64,000 nucleotides of DNA, taken from JAPPLB01 sp965218555. Lineage in GTDB: Bacteria > Acidobacteriota > Terriglobia > Bryobacterales > UBA6623. Positions 8,850 through 17,881 of the stretch are shown here, piece after piece (within the stretch, counting starts at the first letter, position 1; every line of letters starts with the position of its first letter). Both the position numbers and the translations under genes were made by a program. Location of the stretch: contig OZ244625.1 in assembly GCA_965218555.1 (NCBI GenBank), forward strand, positions 4,154,001 through 4,218,000, in the 5' to 3' direction. The notes beneath the pieces are model-generated. The model was given only the letters and a program-made list of their open reading frames with translations. It was not told where the DNA came from and ran no database searches.

Positions 8850-10175
8850 ATGGGATTTCTCAGTTCTGCCGTCGCGTTTATTTTTGTGCTGGGCGTGATG
8901 GTCTTGGTGCATGAGCTGGGGCATTTCCTGGCCGCGCGTTACTTCGACGTCAAGGTCGACGCCTTCGCGTTCGGTTTCGGTCCCCGGCTGTTTGGCTTTC
9001 GCGGGAAAGAAACCGACTACAAGGTCTGCCTGCTGCCGTTCGGCGGTTTTGTCAAGATGGCCGGCGAGAACCCTGGCGAGCTGCTCGAGAGTCCTCGCGA
9101 CTTGATGGCCAAGCCCCGCTGGCAGCGGATCGTGATCGCTCTGGGCGGTCCTGTCTTCAACTTCGTTCTGGCAGGGGTACTTCTCGTTGGACTGTTCATG
9201 GTGCATTACGAGAAGCTGGCCTATCTCGAAGATCCTGCGCGTGTGGGCTTCGTCGCCGAAGACTTCGGGGCGGCCCAATCCGGGATTCAGAGGGGCGACC
9301 TGCTCGTCTCGATAGACGGTCGCCTGACTCCGGACTGGGAGAGTGTGAACTTTGCTGTCGTCCCGGCTGCGAATTCGACGATTCAGGTTGCCGTCAACCG
9401 CAATGGCAGAGCGATCGAAGTGCCCGTGAACGTGGGCGTGCAGGAATCCAACGGAGTTGGCGATGCCGGCTGGGAGCCCGAATCGGGCGTGTTGCTGGGC
9501 CCGGTGGAGAAGGGTCGTCCCGCTGCACAAGCCGGCATCCTGCAGGGAGACCGCTTGGTGTCCGTCAACGGTCAACGCGTCTACGCCGTGCGGCAAGTGC
9601 CCGAACTCGTCAAAAAACTGGAAGGATCGGAAGGCAGCTTCGAGATCGAACGGGGAACAGAACGCTTGATGTTGCATATCGCGCCGGTCTTCCACAAGTC
9701 GGAGGTCAGCGGGGACGCCTGGCGGATCGGAGTCGGCCTCCGGCCTGACTACGAAAGGGTGCAGACCACTTTATCTTTCAGCGAGGCTGTCGGTGAGTCA
9801 GTTCGTTACAACCTGAACAATGCAACGCTCATCTTCACCTTCTTGAGGCGGCTGGTGGTCGGGCAGATGTCCGCGAAATCGATCGAAGGCCCGATCGGCA
9901 TCGCACGTATCTCCGGCGAAGCGGCCCGCTCCGGCATCCCGCAACTCGTGATGATCATGGCGATCATTAGTCTGAACCTGGGAATCTTCAACCTGCTGCC
10001 GATTCCTATCCTCGACGGAGGCATGATTACCATGCTGCTGATCGAGTCAGTGCTGCGCTACGATTTGAGCCTTGCCGTCAAGGAGCGTGTGTATCAGTTT
10101 AGCTTCTTGTTCTTGATCCTTCTCTTTGCGTACGTAACGTACAACGATATCGTGAAGAGCTTTGGTCCCGGCTAG
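8850..10175 (+). CDS. rseP: RseP-type site-2 membrane zinc metalloprotease
   Basis: 441 residues. This family cleaves transmembrane anti-sigma factors and signal-peptide remnants within the inner membrane. The first membrane helix carries His21-Glu-Leu-Gly-His25, the HExxH zinc motif of M50 peptidases. Two PDZ domains occupy about residues 120-290 (each with a GD-R/L-LVSI/VNG element). The C-terminal helix region has NLLPIPILDGG, which supplies the third zinc ligand Asp. Twenty bases separate it from dxr and about 120 from the following ompH-like gene, consistent with an envelope-biogenesis cluster. Confidence 0.95.
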   Translation: MGFLSSAVAFIFVLGVMVLVHELGHFLAARYFDVKVDAFAFGFGPRLFGFRGKETDYKVCLLPFGGFVKMAGENPGELLESPRDLMAKPRWQRIVIALGGPVFNFVLAGVLLVGLFMVHYEKLAYLEDPARVGFVAEDFGAAQSGIQRGDLLVSIDGRLTPDWESVNFAVVPAANSTIQVAVNRNGRAIEVPVNVGVQESNGVGDAGWEPESGVLLGPVEKGRPAAQAGILQGDRLVSVNGQRVYAVRQVPELVKKLEGSEGSFEIERGTERLMLHIAPVFHKSEVSGDAWRIGVGLRPDYERVQTTLSFSEAVGESVRYNLNNATLIFTFLRRLVVGQMSAKSIEGPIGIARISGEAARSGIPQLVMIMAIISLNLGIFNLLPIPILDGGMITMLLIESVLRYDLSLAVKERVYQFSFLFLILLFAYVTYNDIVKSFGPG

Positions 10176-10296
10176 TCGATCTCCCGTAAGCAATACCGTT
10201 GTGCGGCGACATGGTCCCGCACTGCCGGTCCGTGGCAGAATAAGAGCAATGCCGTGGCGGAACGCTGAACGGCCAATCAAAGGAGTGAACGGTTCG

Positions 10297-10839
10297 ATGC
10301 GAATGACCCGAATGAAATCGCTTGTATTGACGATGGCGGCGGTAGGCGCTTTTTGCCTTCCCGTGGTCGTTTCCGCGCAGACGAAGATCGGCACAATCGA
10401 TTTCCGTAGGGCGCTCCAGAACACAGCGGAGTTCAAGGAGGCTTTAAAAGCTCTCGAGGCTGAGTTCAAGCCGCGCCAGGACGAGTTGCAAAGGTTGAGC
10501 CAAGAACTGGCGGAGATCCAAAAGAGGCTGCAAACCGCCCAGCCCCAACAAGCCGCCCAGTTACAACTGGAGGGTCAAGCCAAGCAGCGCCAGGCTCAGC
10601 GAGCCAACGAAGATCTGCAGTCCGACTTGCAGTATGAGCAGGAAGATATTCTGCGTAGCTCTGCGCGGCGAATGCGCGAGGTGCTTACCAAGCTTGCTGA
10701 GGAAAAAGGACTTGACGTCGTGTTCAGCGCCGTAGCTCTCGTTGACCCGTTCGAAGGACGTTTAATACACCTCAATTCCGCGATCGATCTGACGGACGCG
10801 GCCACCGCCGCCTACGATCAGGCGCATCCCGTCCAGTAG
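10297..10839 (+). CDS. OmpH/Skp-family periplasmic chaperone-like protein
   Basis: 180 residues from the ATG at 10297, chosen because it follows AGGAG at 10281 and places a signal peptide (MKSLVLTMAAVGAFCLPVVVS) at the N-terminus. The open frame reaches back to 10162, but that part is not protein-like. After the signal comes KIGTIDFRRAL and then a long Gln/Glu/Arg-rich coiled coil of about 90 residues, the OmpH/Skp layout. Skp proteins hold unfolded outer-membrane proteins in the periplasm. Its position after rseP fits envelope biogenesis. Confidence 0.85.
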   Translation: MRMTRMKSLVLTMAAVGAFCLPVVVSAQTKIGTIDFRRALQNTAEFKEALKALEAEFKPRQDELQRLSQELAEIQKRLQTAQPQQAAQLQLEGQAKQRQAQRANEDLQSDLQYEQEDILRSSARRMREVLTKLAEEKGLDVVFSAVALVDPFEGRLIHLNSAIDLTDAATAAYDQAHPVQ

Positions 10840-10858
10840 GGAGAACGGTCGTTCGGAC

Positions 10859-11278
10859 ATGTCGTTCCTGGGTGAGTACGGGGAGAGCGACCTTCGGCGG
10901 GAACGGTTTTTCAAGACGCTTGTCGCGCTGTTCCTGCTCGCCATCGCGCTCGGCCTCGTTTACTATATTTTCTTTCGCGCCTGGGTTCAACAATGGCAGG
11001 TGCGGAGCTTCCTCGACGCTCTCGAAGAGGCCCGCTACGAGGAAGCGTATGAATATTGGGGCTGCTCCGTCAGCGATCCCTGCCGCTACTATCCCTACGA
11101 TGCGTTCCTGACGGATTGGGGACCGGAGAGCGAGATCGGTCCTGTAGAGAGTTTTGAGTTGGGATCTTGGTATGAGCAGAAGACCGGCGTAATCATCCAG
11201 GTCACGATCAACGGTCAGCCGCGCAACAACCTGTGGGTCGAGAAAGGCAGCAATCAGATCGGTTTTTCCCCGTATTGA
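10859..11278 (+). CDS. Small single-pass membrane protein of unknown function
   Basis: 139 residues starting ATG at 10859, 19 bp after the OmpH-like gene and probably in the same operon. A charged cytoplasmic start is followed by one hydrophobic helix (about residues 20-42, TLVALFLLAIALGLVYYIFF) and a soluble remainder. That part contains two Cys (CSVSDPC) that could form a disulfide, and a DALEEARYEEAYEYWG segment reminiscent of NTF2-like or DUF4878-type lipoprotein folds. I do not recognise the family with confidence. Its last 25 bp overlap the 3' end of the convergent miaA gene. Confidence 0.7.
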   Translation: MSFLGEYGESDLRRERFFKTLVALFLLAIALGLVYYIFFRAWVQQWQVRSFLDALEEARYEEAYEYWGCSVSDPCRYYPYDAFLTDWGPESEIGPVESFELGSWYEQKTGVIIQVTINGQPRNNLWVEKGSNQIGFSPY

Positions 11279-12267
11279 GAAAGGCTTTTTCTACAAAGAC
11301 GAAGGGGGTATGCCCCCAGGCAGCCCTCGACATAAGTGAGCACTTGGTTCCGAATCGCTTCATCGCTCCCGAAACCATGGAACCAGCGAGTGTCCGGGTT
11401 TCGCCGAAACCATGTCATCTGTCGCTTGGCGTAGCGCCGCGTCCTGCGGCTCGTGATCACGATGGCCTCTTCGCGCGTGATCTTTCCATCCAGATAGTCC
11501 AAAGCCTGACTGTAGCCCAGCGACCCGAACGGTCGGGCTGACCGGGGGATGCCCGAGGCGAGCAGCCTCTGGGTTTCTCCGACGAGCCCGGCTCTGAACA
11601 TCCGTTCTGCCCGCCGCTCGATTCCAGCGTATAGTACGTCCCGAGGAGGATCGAGACCAACGTGGATCACTTCATAACCTTCCAGCCGTTCCGTTTCCGT
11701 TCGCCATAGAGCAGACATTGGTATACGGGCCAACAAAGTCACTTCAAGGGCGCGGATCAATTTAGGAGCGTCGTTGGCATGGATGCGTACCGCGGACTCA
11801 GCATCCAAGCGCGTCAGGATGCGATGCAGATAGCCCGCCGGCTTTGATTGGGCCCGCCTCTCGAGTCTTCGCCGCAGCGTCTCATTACGCTTGGGTCCTT
11901 GAAACAGGCCATCCAGCAGCGCACGCAGGTAGAAACCGGTTCCGCCCACCAGCACGGGCAATTGCGAGCTTCTTCGGATACCGGCCAGCACCGGTCTTGC
12001 ACGTTCGGCGTAGTCGCCCGCAGTGAACAACGCATCCGGCTCGAGGATGTCGAGAAGGTGATGCGGAATGTCGCGTCGTTCTTGGGGGAGCGTCTTCGCC
12101 GTTCCGATTTCGAAATGGCGATAGACCTGAACCGCATCGAAGTTGACGATCTCGCCGCCGAACCGCTCGGCAATGTCGAGCGCCAACGCACTCTTACCCG
12201 AGGCAGTTGGCCCGACGACGGCGACTAAAGGAAAGAGCGACTCACTGCCGGCCGAACCGATACTCAC
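11254..12267 (-). CDS. miaA: tRNA dimethylallyltransferase
   Basis: 337 residues. MiaA adds a dimethylallyl group to N6 of A37 in tRNAs that read codons starting with U. The P-loop is G19-P-T-A-S-G-K-S26, followed by the family motifs VNFDAVQVYRHFEIGTAK and GGTGFYLRALLDGLF. The dimethylallyl diphosphate it uses comes from the isoprenoid route served by dxr nearby. Its start overlaps the lysA stop by 4 bases (ATGA), so translation is probably coupled. Its 3' end overlaps the convergent small membrane protein gene by 25 bp. Confidence 0.95.
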   Translation of the reverse strand: MSIGSAGSESLFPLVAVVGPTASGKSALALDIAERFGGEIVNFDAVQVYRHFEIGTAKTLPQERRDIPHHLLDILEPDALFTAGDYAERARPVLAGIRRSSQLPVLVGGTGFYLRALLDGLFQGPKRNETLRRRLERRAQSKPAGYLHRILTRLDAESAVRIHANDAPKLIRALEVTLLARIPMSALWRTETERLEGYEVIHVGLDPPRDVLYAGIERRAERMFRAGLVGETQRLLASGIPRSARPFGSLGYSQALDYLDGKITREEAIVITSRRTRRYAKRQMTWFRRNPDTRWFHGFGSDEAIRNQVLTYVEGCLGAYPLRLCRKSLSQYGEKPI

Positions 12268-13538
12268 GATACCGACTGTGAAATACCGTCAATCGTCTCT
12301 CTGCGGATGAGATCCTCGTAGCTCTCCCGTTCACGGATGAGCTTGGCCTCGCGGCCTTCGACGAGCACCTCGGCCGCACGCGGGCGCGCATTGTAGTTCG
12401 ACGCCTGTACGAACCCGTAGGCGCCGGCCGTGCAAACCGCCAGCAAGTCACCGGGCTCAACGGCCGGCATTCGGCGATCACGGGCCAGGAAATCACCTGT
12501 TTCGCAAACCGGGCCGACCACGTCGGCGGTAACCGCTTCCACTTCGCGGTGTACAACAGGAATGATTTCGTGATGCGATTGATAGAGGGCAGGGCGGATG
12601 AGATCGTTCATCGCCGCGTCGACGACGATGAACTCCTTTGACTCGGCGATCTTGCGGTAGACAACTTGCGTCAATAAGACCCCCGCAGGACCGACGATCG
12701 AACGGCCCGGTTCGATCAGTAGCCGCAGGTCCTTGCCCTCCAGCGCGGAGGCAAGGCCGGCGGCGTACTCGGCAATGGAAGGCGCGTTTTCATCGAGTCG
12801 GTAGGAAACCCCAAGACCCCCGCCAAGATCGAGTTGCCGTATGACGACCCCCGCGTCGCGCAACCGATCGACCAATGCCATCACCTTTTCGAGCGCCTCG
12901 AAGAACACACTCGTATCGAAGATCTGTGAGCCGATGTGACAACTGATGCTCTCGAAGCGGAGATGGGGAAAACGCGCGGCATCGCGGTAGATCCGTTCGG
13001 CTGCCTCGAAAGGGATGCCGAACTTGTGGTCCCGCAGCCCGGTCGCAATGTAGGGATGCGTCTCGGCGCTGATGTCCGGGTTCACCCGCAGCGCGACGAC
13101 CGGCCGAGCTTCAAGCTCTCCGGCAATCTTGTTCAGTAGCTCGACTTCCTCTTGCGACTCGCAGTTGAACGAACCGATGCCCGAGCGCAACGCGTATTCG
13201 AGTTCACTCGCTGTCTTGCCGACCCCGGAGAAAACCACTTTGGCCGCATCACCCCCCGCCTTCACGACACGGAACAGTTCTCCCCCGGACACGATGTCAA
13301 ACCCGGCGCCATGGTTTGCCAATAAAGACAGGATGCCGAGCGAGCCATTCGCCTTCACCGAGTAGTGGACCTCGTGCGGCAAGTCCCCGAGCGCGTCCCC
13401 GTAAGCGCGGTAATTCGTCGCGATCGCCTCGGCCGAATAGACGTAGCACGGCGTGCCGAAGCGTTGGGCCACTTCGGTCAACGCCACGACTCCGCAGAGG
13501 AGCTTTCGGTCTCGGTATGCGAATCCGGGAAACGGCAC
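12264..13538 (-). CDS. lysA: Diaminopimelate decarboxylase
   Basis: 424 residues, normal for the family. It decarboxylates meso-diaminopimelate to L-lysine with pyridoxal phosphate. Lys62 in YSVKANG is the expected Schiff-base lysine. Other marks are SCHIGSQI, the glycine-rich GGGLGV phosphate-binding stretch, EPGRSIVG, and VCETGDFLA with the active-site Cys contributed across the dimer. It lies directly upstream of miaA with a 4-base overlap. The upstream phosphatase gene is 25 bp away on the same strand. Confidence 0.95.
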   Translation of the reverse strand: MPFPGFAYRDRKLLCGVVALTEVAQRFGTPCYVYSAEAIATNYRAYGDALGDLPHEVHYSVKANGSLGILSLLANHGAGFDIVSGGELFRVVKAGGDAAKVVFSGVGKTASELEYALRSGIGSFNCESQEEVELLNKIAGELEARPVVALRVNPDISAETHPYIATGLRDHKFGIPFEAAERIYRDAARFPHLRFESISCHIGSQIFDTSVFFEALEKVMALVDRLRDAGVVIRQLDLGGGLGVSYRLDENAPSIAEYAAGLASALEGKDLRLLIEPGRSIVGPAGVLLTQVVYRKIAESKEFIVVDAAMNDLIRPALYQSHHEIIPVVHREVEAVTADVVGPVCETGDFLARDRRMPAVEPGDLLAVCTAGAYGFVQASNYNARPRAAEVLVEGREAKLIRERESYEDLIRRETIDGISQSVS

Positions 13539-13563
13539 GATTTTCTGGATGTGTGCGGCGAGT

Positions 13564-15321
13564 CTAGGAATCGCCTCGTTCGGAGATCTTGATGACGATC
13601 ACTGTCCGGTCGTCCACGGGGTTCGCGCCGCCCGAGAACACGTTGACATCGTTGAAGATGGCGTCAATCAATTCCTGCGCGGAGGCGTCCGGGCGCGATT
13701 CGATCGTGCGAACGAGACTCTTCTCATCATAGTCGGCTCCGGCTGCTGAGGTCGTCTCGGTGATGCCGTCCGAAAAGATCACCAGCAGGTCACCCGGCTC
13801 GAGCCCGATACGGACGTCTTCGTACACGGTGCCTTCGAGCAAACCCAGCGGGATACCAACGGCCTCCAGCACCGTTACCTTCCCGGACCGCTGAAGAAGG
13901 GGCCGCGGCTGTCCGGCGTTGGCGATGACGAGGCTCCTTTCTGTCGGGCGCCACTGCGCATAGAGCGCCGTGAGATAGCGCGCTTCGATTTTCCTTTCCG
14001 TCAGGGCGCGGTTGATTGTCTCGAGCACTACGGCCGGCGACTGGTCCGGCTGGACCAGGTTCCGTAGCAGCCCATTGGCCAACGCCCCGTACAGTGCTGC
14101 GGCGGCCCCTTTGCCGCTGACGTCGCCGATGAGAATACCCAGATCGAGGCCCGGCGCCGGAAAGAAGTCGTAAAGGTCTCCGGCCACTTCGTGAGCGGCT
14201 TCGTTGTGAGCGGCGATCTCCACTCCCGGGAACTGCGGCGTCGCCGCATAAAGCAGGTTCTGCTGCAGAGCGCGGGCCGCGGTCAGGTCCTGCTCCATGC
14301 GAGCCTTGTTGCGAGCAACCTCTTCGTACAGGCGGGCGTTCTCGATCGCCGTGGCAATCTGCGGCGCTAGTAGCAAGAGGGTCTGTACGTGCCGTGTGGT
14401 GAAAGCGCCCACTTGCTCGCATTCCATATCGATCACGCCGATCACCTTGTCCTTGAGCATCAAGGGCACGGCCACTTCGGACCGAATGCCCGCGATCACG
14501 GCGACGTAGCGGTCATCGAGCTGCGTGTCTCGCACAAGGACCGGCTGCTTCGTCTGCGCTGCCGTTCCTACGATGCCCACCCCCAGCTTGACTTTGTCCC
14601 ACTGGATGCGTTGGTCGAAGCGGACACCGAAGTAGTGTTGCAGCACGGCGCCGCCTTCTTCCAGCAGCAGTATGCTCAGAGCGTCATACGGAATCACCGG
14701 GCGCAACTGAGAGGCGATGTTCTTCAACAACTCGTCAAGTTGCAGAATGCGGCTGAACTCCTGAGCGATTTTCGACAGTGCCTTCAGGACTTTGTTCTGG
14801 CGCACGGTTGCCCGATAAAGACGTGCCGCCTCTATGGCGATTGAAAAGCGCGACGCGATCAGCTCGAGAATGCTTCTCTCTTGTTCGCCGAATGCGCCGA
14901 TCTGCGTCGACTGCAAGTCGATCACTCCGACCAGATCTCCGCTTGCGATCAAGGGTACGGCCAGTTCCGAACGCACCGAAGGGACCGCCGCGATGTAGCG
15001 AGGGTCCGCTTTCACATCGTTCACAACGATCGTCTCCAGACCCTTGGCGGCCGCGCCGGTGATCCCTTTGCCCAGCTTGACGCGCAGGTCGTCAGCTATG
15101 CCATCGTCGAAACCGTGCGCGAATCGGATCTTGAGCGCATCGCCGTCCGTCTTCAGCATGATCGCGACCAGCTCGCTGTCCACGACCTTTCGCACGAGAG
15201 CCACCAGGTTTTTGAGCAGACTATCGAGGTCAAGCGTGTGGCCGGAGACGATCTCGGCCGCCTCTACCAGCAGGTGCAGCGGTTCTGCATCTTGCTCCCT
15301 GAGTGGGATTGAATGTGGCAT
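13564..15321 (-). CDS. GAF-GAF-SpoIIE (RsbU-type) serine phosphatase
   Basis: 585 residues. Two GAF domains (about 20-170 and 190-345) are followed by a short coiled helix (KARMEQDLTAARALQQNLL) and a PP2C/SpoIIE phosphatase domain (about 375-585). The last carries metal-binding signatures GDVSGKGAAAALYG and FSDGITE. Such proteins sense a small molecule or redox signal through GAF and dephosphorylate anti-anti-sigma factors in partner-switching stress pathways. No anti-sigma or STAS gene lies beside it, so the target is elsewhere. No signal peptide or membrane helix is seen, so it is cytoplasmic. Confidence 0.9.
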   Translation of the reverse strand: MPHSIPLREQDAEPLHLLVEAAEIVSGHTLDLDSLLKNLVALVRKVVDSELVAIMLKTDGDALKIRFAHGFDDGIADDLRVKLGKGITGAAAKGLETIVVNDVKADPRYIAAVPSVRSELAVPLIASGDLVGVIDLQSTQIGAFGEQERSILELIASRFSIAIEAARLYRATVRQNKVLKALSKIAQEFSRILQLDELLKNIASQLRPVIPYDALSILLLEEGGAVLQHYFGVRFDQRIQWDKVKLGVGIVGTAAQTKQPVLVRDTQLDDRYVAVIAGIRSEVAVPLMLKDKVIGVIDMECEQVGAFTTRHVQTLLLLAPQIATAIENARLYEEVARNKARMEQDLTAARALQQNLLYAATPQFPGVEIAAHNEAAHEVAGDLYDFFPAPGLDLGILIGDVSGKGAAAALYGALANGLLRNLVQPDQSPAVVLETINRALTERKIEARYLTALYAQWRPTERSLVIANAGQPRPLLQRSGKVTVLEAVGIPLGLLEGTVYEDVRIGLEPGDLLVIFSDGITETTSAAGADYDEKSLVRTIESRPDASAQELIDAIFNDVNVFSGGANPVDDRTVIVIKISERGDS

Positions 15322-15338
15322 CAGGCCTTCGGCGCCGG

Positions 15339-16139
15339 CTAGCGGCCGGCGCCGGGCGCGGCACGAAACTCTTCGAGGATCTTGAGACTGGCGCTGGCTC
15401 CGATGCGAGTAGCGCCGGCTCTCATCATGTCACGGAACCGGCCGTAAGTGCGGATGCCGCCCGCCGCCTTGATGCCCATCTCCCCCCCGACGACCTTGTG
15501 CATCAAGGCGACATCCGTCAGGTTCGCCCCTGAGGGACCGAACCCGGTGGACGTTTTGACAAAGTCGGCGCCCGCGAGCTTTGCCAGCACGCAGCCGTTC
15601 ACCTTGGCGGCATCATCGAGGAAGGCCATCTCGAGAATGACCTTGACCGCCGTACCCGCTCCCCGAGCAAGTTCCACGATCGAGCATATCTCGGTGTGGA
15701 TGAAATCCAGCCGCCCCTGCCGCAGCGCACCGACATTCACGACCATGTCCAACTCCTGCGCACCGAGCTTGAGGGCCTGCTCGGCCTCGACACGCTTCAC
15801 CAGCGTCACGTTCGCGCCATGCGGAAAACCGACCACGGAGCAAATCTTCACGCCTGATCCACGTAGCTCGCGTTCAGCGATAGCAATCTTGTCGGGATGG
15901 ACACACGCCGAGGCGAACCCATGTTTTCGAGCCTCCTCGCAAAGGCGAATCACGTCGCGCTCAGTGGCGTCCGGTCCAAGAAGCGTGTGATCGATCAACC
16001 CGGCGATGCCTTCGGAAGGTGGAGTCCAATCGGGGCAAGCGAGTGCATCAGCGGCCAGGGCGGCGGACTCGGGGCTTTCGGGCTGAAATACCTGCCTGCC
16101 GATCTCTTGCGCCAGTTTCTGAATTTCCTGACGGGTCAC
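15339..16139 (-). CDS. deoC: Deoxyribose-phosphate aldolase
   Basis: 266 residues. The enzyme splits 2-deoxyribose 5-phosphate into glyceraldehyde 3-phosphate and acetaldehyde during nucleoside salvage. Lys195 in ADFVKTSTGF is the Schiff-base lysine, and LDMVVNVGALR supplies the conserved Asp131. It also has LIDHTLLGPDAT near residue 50 and a C-terminal KAAGGIRT. The N-terminal 40 residues are a family-variable extension. It is 17 bp from the phosphatase gene on the same strand, but no functional link is evident. Confidence 0.95.
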   Translation of the reverse strand: MTRQEIQKLAQEIGRQVFQPESPESAALAADALACPDWTPPSEGIAGLIDHTLLGPDATERDVIRLCEEARKHGFASACVHPDKIAIAERELRGSGVKICSVVGFPHGANVTLVKRVEAEQALKLGAQELDMVVNVGALRQGRLDFIHTEICSIVELARGAGTAVKVILEMAFLDDAAKVNGCVLAKLAGADFVKTSTGFGPSGANLTDVALMHKVVGGEMGIKAAGGIRTYGRFRDMMRAGATRIGASASLKILEEFRAAPGAGR

Positions 16140-16163
16140 AGGTCAAACGAAGATTGCACGTGA

Positions 16164-16442
16164 AAGTCTCCATTCTCGCAGGCCCCGCTGTGTACGGAAA
16201 CTGATCTCGTGCGGCATTCCCTGCGCAACCCATCAGACCGCCTCATCATCGGCGAGATCCGAGGCGGCCAAGCGGCCGGTCTGCTGAACACGCTCAATAA
16301 GGGACACGGAGGCAGCTTGCCGACGATCCGTGCCATCAGCGCTACGGAAGCTCTCTGGCATCTCGCTTCCTGCGCCCGTAGTTCCTTCCTTTGCAGGGCA
16401 GAGAGGCAATCTGATGCAGTTTTTCGCGAAGCTCCCAATTAA
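16164..16442 (+). pseudogene. VirB11/TrbB-type conjugative ATPase fragment
   Basis: An open frame of 92 codons from just after a TGA (16161-16163) to TAA at 16440-16442. Its middle part reads DRLIIGEIRGGQA followed by LLNTLNKGHGGSL, matching the Walker B and arginine-finger region of P-type VirB11/TrbB/CpaF secretion ATPases, where the pattern is DRIIVGEVRGGEA then LNTGHGGS. The Walker A half and the C-terminus are absent, so this is about a quarter of a gene. It is wedged between deoC and rtcB and ends against the rtcB stop codon. I infer a remnant of an integrated conjugative element. The GTG at 16209 could allow a 77-residue product. Confidence 0.75.
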
Positions 16443-17881
16443 CCTTTGATGACGCCCATCGGGCGCAGGCGCGCTACTTTTTTTGCGAGACCTGCGTTGT
16501 GGACGACTTCGATGACCTCGTCGACGTCTTTGTAGGCCTCGGGCACCTCTTCGAGGATTCCCCTTTTGCTGCCGCTGCGAATGAGGATGCCCTCGCGCTC
16601 GAGGTCTTTGATGACGCTTTTCACATCGCGTCCCTTTTTCGCAGCGGTGCGGCTGAGCAACCGACCTGCACCGTGGCAGCAGGTCCCGAAGGTCTCGTCG
16701 ACCGACCCTGATCGGCCCGCGAGGACCCAGGAGGCCGTCCCCATGCTGCCCGGGATGAAAACGGGCTGGCCGACGTGCTGATAGGCGGGAGTCACCCCGG
16801 GATGTCCCGGCGGGAAGGCGCGAGTGGCCCCCTTGCGGTGGACAAGCACGTCCTGTGTCTTGCCGGCGACCTCATAGCGCTCTTGCTTTGCAATGTTGTG
16901 GCAGACGTCGTAGATCACTTTGAGATGCACGTCGTTGCTGAAGATGCGCCGGAAGGCCTGACGCACGAAATGCGTCATTCCCTGGCGGTTCGCCCAGGCG
17001 AAGTTCGCCGCCCCGCGCATGGCTGCGAGATAGCTTTGGCCTTCGTCGGAAGACACCGGCACGCAGGCGAGCTGGCGGTCGGGAAGTTCGATGCCGTATT
17101 TCCGCATCGCAGGCCCCATGTCGCGCAGGAAGTCCGTGCAGACTTGGTGACCGAGTCCACGCGAGCCGGAATGAATCAGGACGACGACCTGTCCTTGGTG
17201 CAGGCCGAAAGCTTCGGCGGCTTCCTCGTCATCCACGCGCTGAACGTACTGTATCTCCAGGAAGTGGTTGCCGCTGCCCAGAGTGCCAATCTGCGGCCGT
17301 CCACGTTCCTTGGCCCGGGCGGAAATAGTCTCAGGGTCGGCGTCCGGCAGTGCGCCTCCTGCTTCGGCGTACTCCGCGTCGTGGGTCTCTCCGTAGCCAT
17401 GACGGACCATCCAGCGGGCACCCCCGACAAGGACGTCGTCAAGTTCTTTCGGGTTGATCTTGATGTAGCCCGCGCCGCCGGTTCCGCAGGGGACATCGCG
17501 AAAGATCTGATCGACGAGGTCCTTCAAACGGTTCCGCACCTCACCGCGACTGAGGCTGGAACCCAACAACCGTACTCCGCAGTTGATGTCGAACCCGACT
17601 CCGCCGGGCGAAACGACGCCGCTGGCGCAGTCGACCGCCGCGACGCCGCCGATCGGGAAGCCGTAGCCCTGGTGAATGTCGGGCATCGCAAGACTGGACC
17701 CCACGATTCCCGGCAGGCAGGCAACGTTGGCTGCTTGGTCGAGAGAGCGGTCTGTAACGATCTTCTCGAGAATGGGCCGGCTGGCATAGACACAAACGTC
17801 GGTGAGCATGCCGGTCCCTTCGACTCGCGGGATACGCCAGCGGTAGTCGTCGACCTGTTCGATGAGATGCGAAACGCTCAT
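16439..17881 (-). CDS. rtcB: RNA-splicing ligase RtcB
   Basis: 480 residues from ATG at 17881, whose first base overlaps the archease stop (ATGA, 17878-17881). The frame is open further upstream but lies inside the archease gene. RtcB joins RNA 2',3'-cyclic phosphate ends to 5'-OH ends using GTP and Mn2+. Cys101 in GFDINCGVRLL is a metal ligand; GNHFLEI and HSGSRGLGHQ carry metal and GMP contacts; the His in FGTCCHGAGR is the predicted guanylylation site. Pairing with archease fits multiple-turnover ligation in RNA repair or tRNA restoration. The stop abuts the VirB11 fragment on the other strand. Confidence 0.96.
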   Translation of the reverse strand: MSVSHLIEQVDDYRWRIPRVEGTGMLTDVCVYASRPILEKIVTDRSLDQAANVACLPGIVGSSLAMPDIHQGYGFPIGGVAAVDCASGVVSPGGVGFDINCGVRLLGSSLSRGEVRNRLKDLVDQIFRDVPCGTGGAGYIKINPKELDDVLVGGARWMVRHGYGETHDAEYAEAGGALPDADPETISARAKERGRPQIGTLGSGNHFLEIQYVQRVDDEEAAEAFGLHQGQVVVLIHSGSRGLGHQVCTDFLRDMGPAMRKYGIELPDRQLACVPVSSDEGQSYLAAMRGAANFAWANRQGMTHFVRQAFRRIFSNDVHLKVIYDVCHNIAKQERYEVAGKTQDVLVHRKGATRAFPPGHPGVTPAYQHVGQPVFIPGSMGTASWVLAGRSGSVDETFGTCCHGAGRLLSRTAAKKGRDVKSVIKDLEREGILIRSGSKRGILEEVPEAYKDVDEVIEVVHNAGLAKKVARLRPMGVIKG

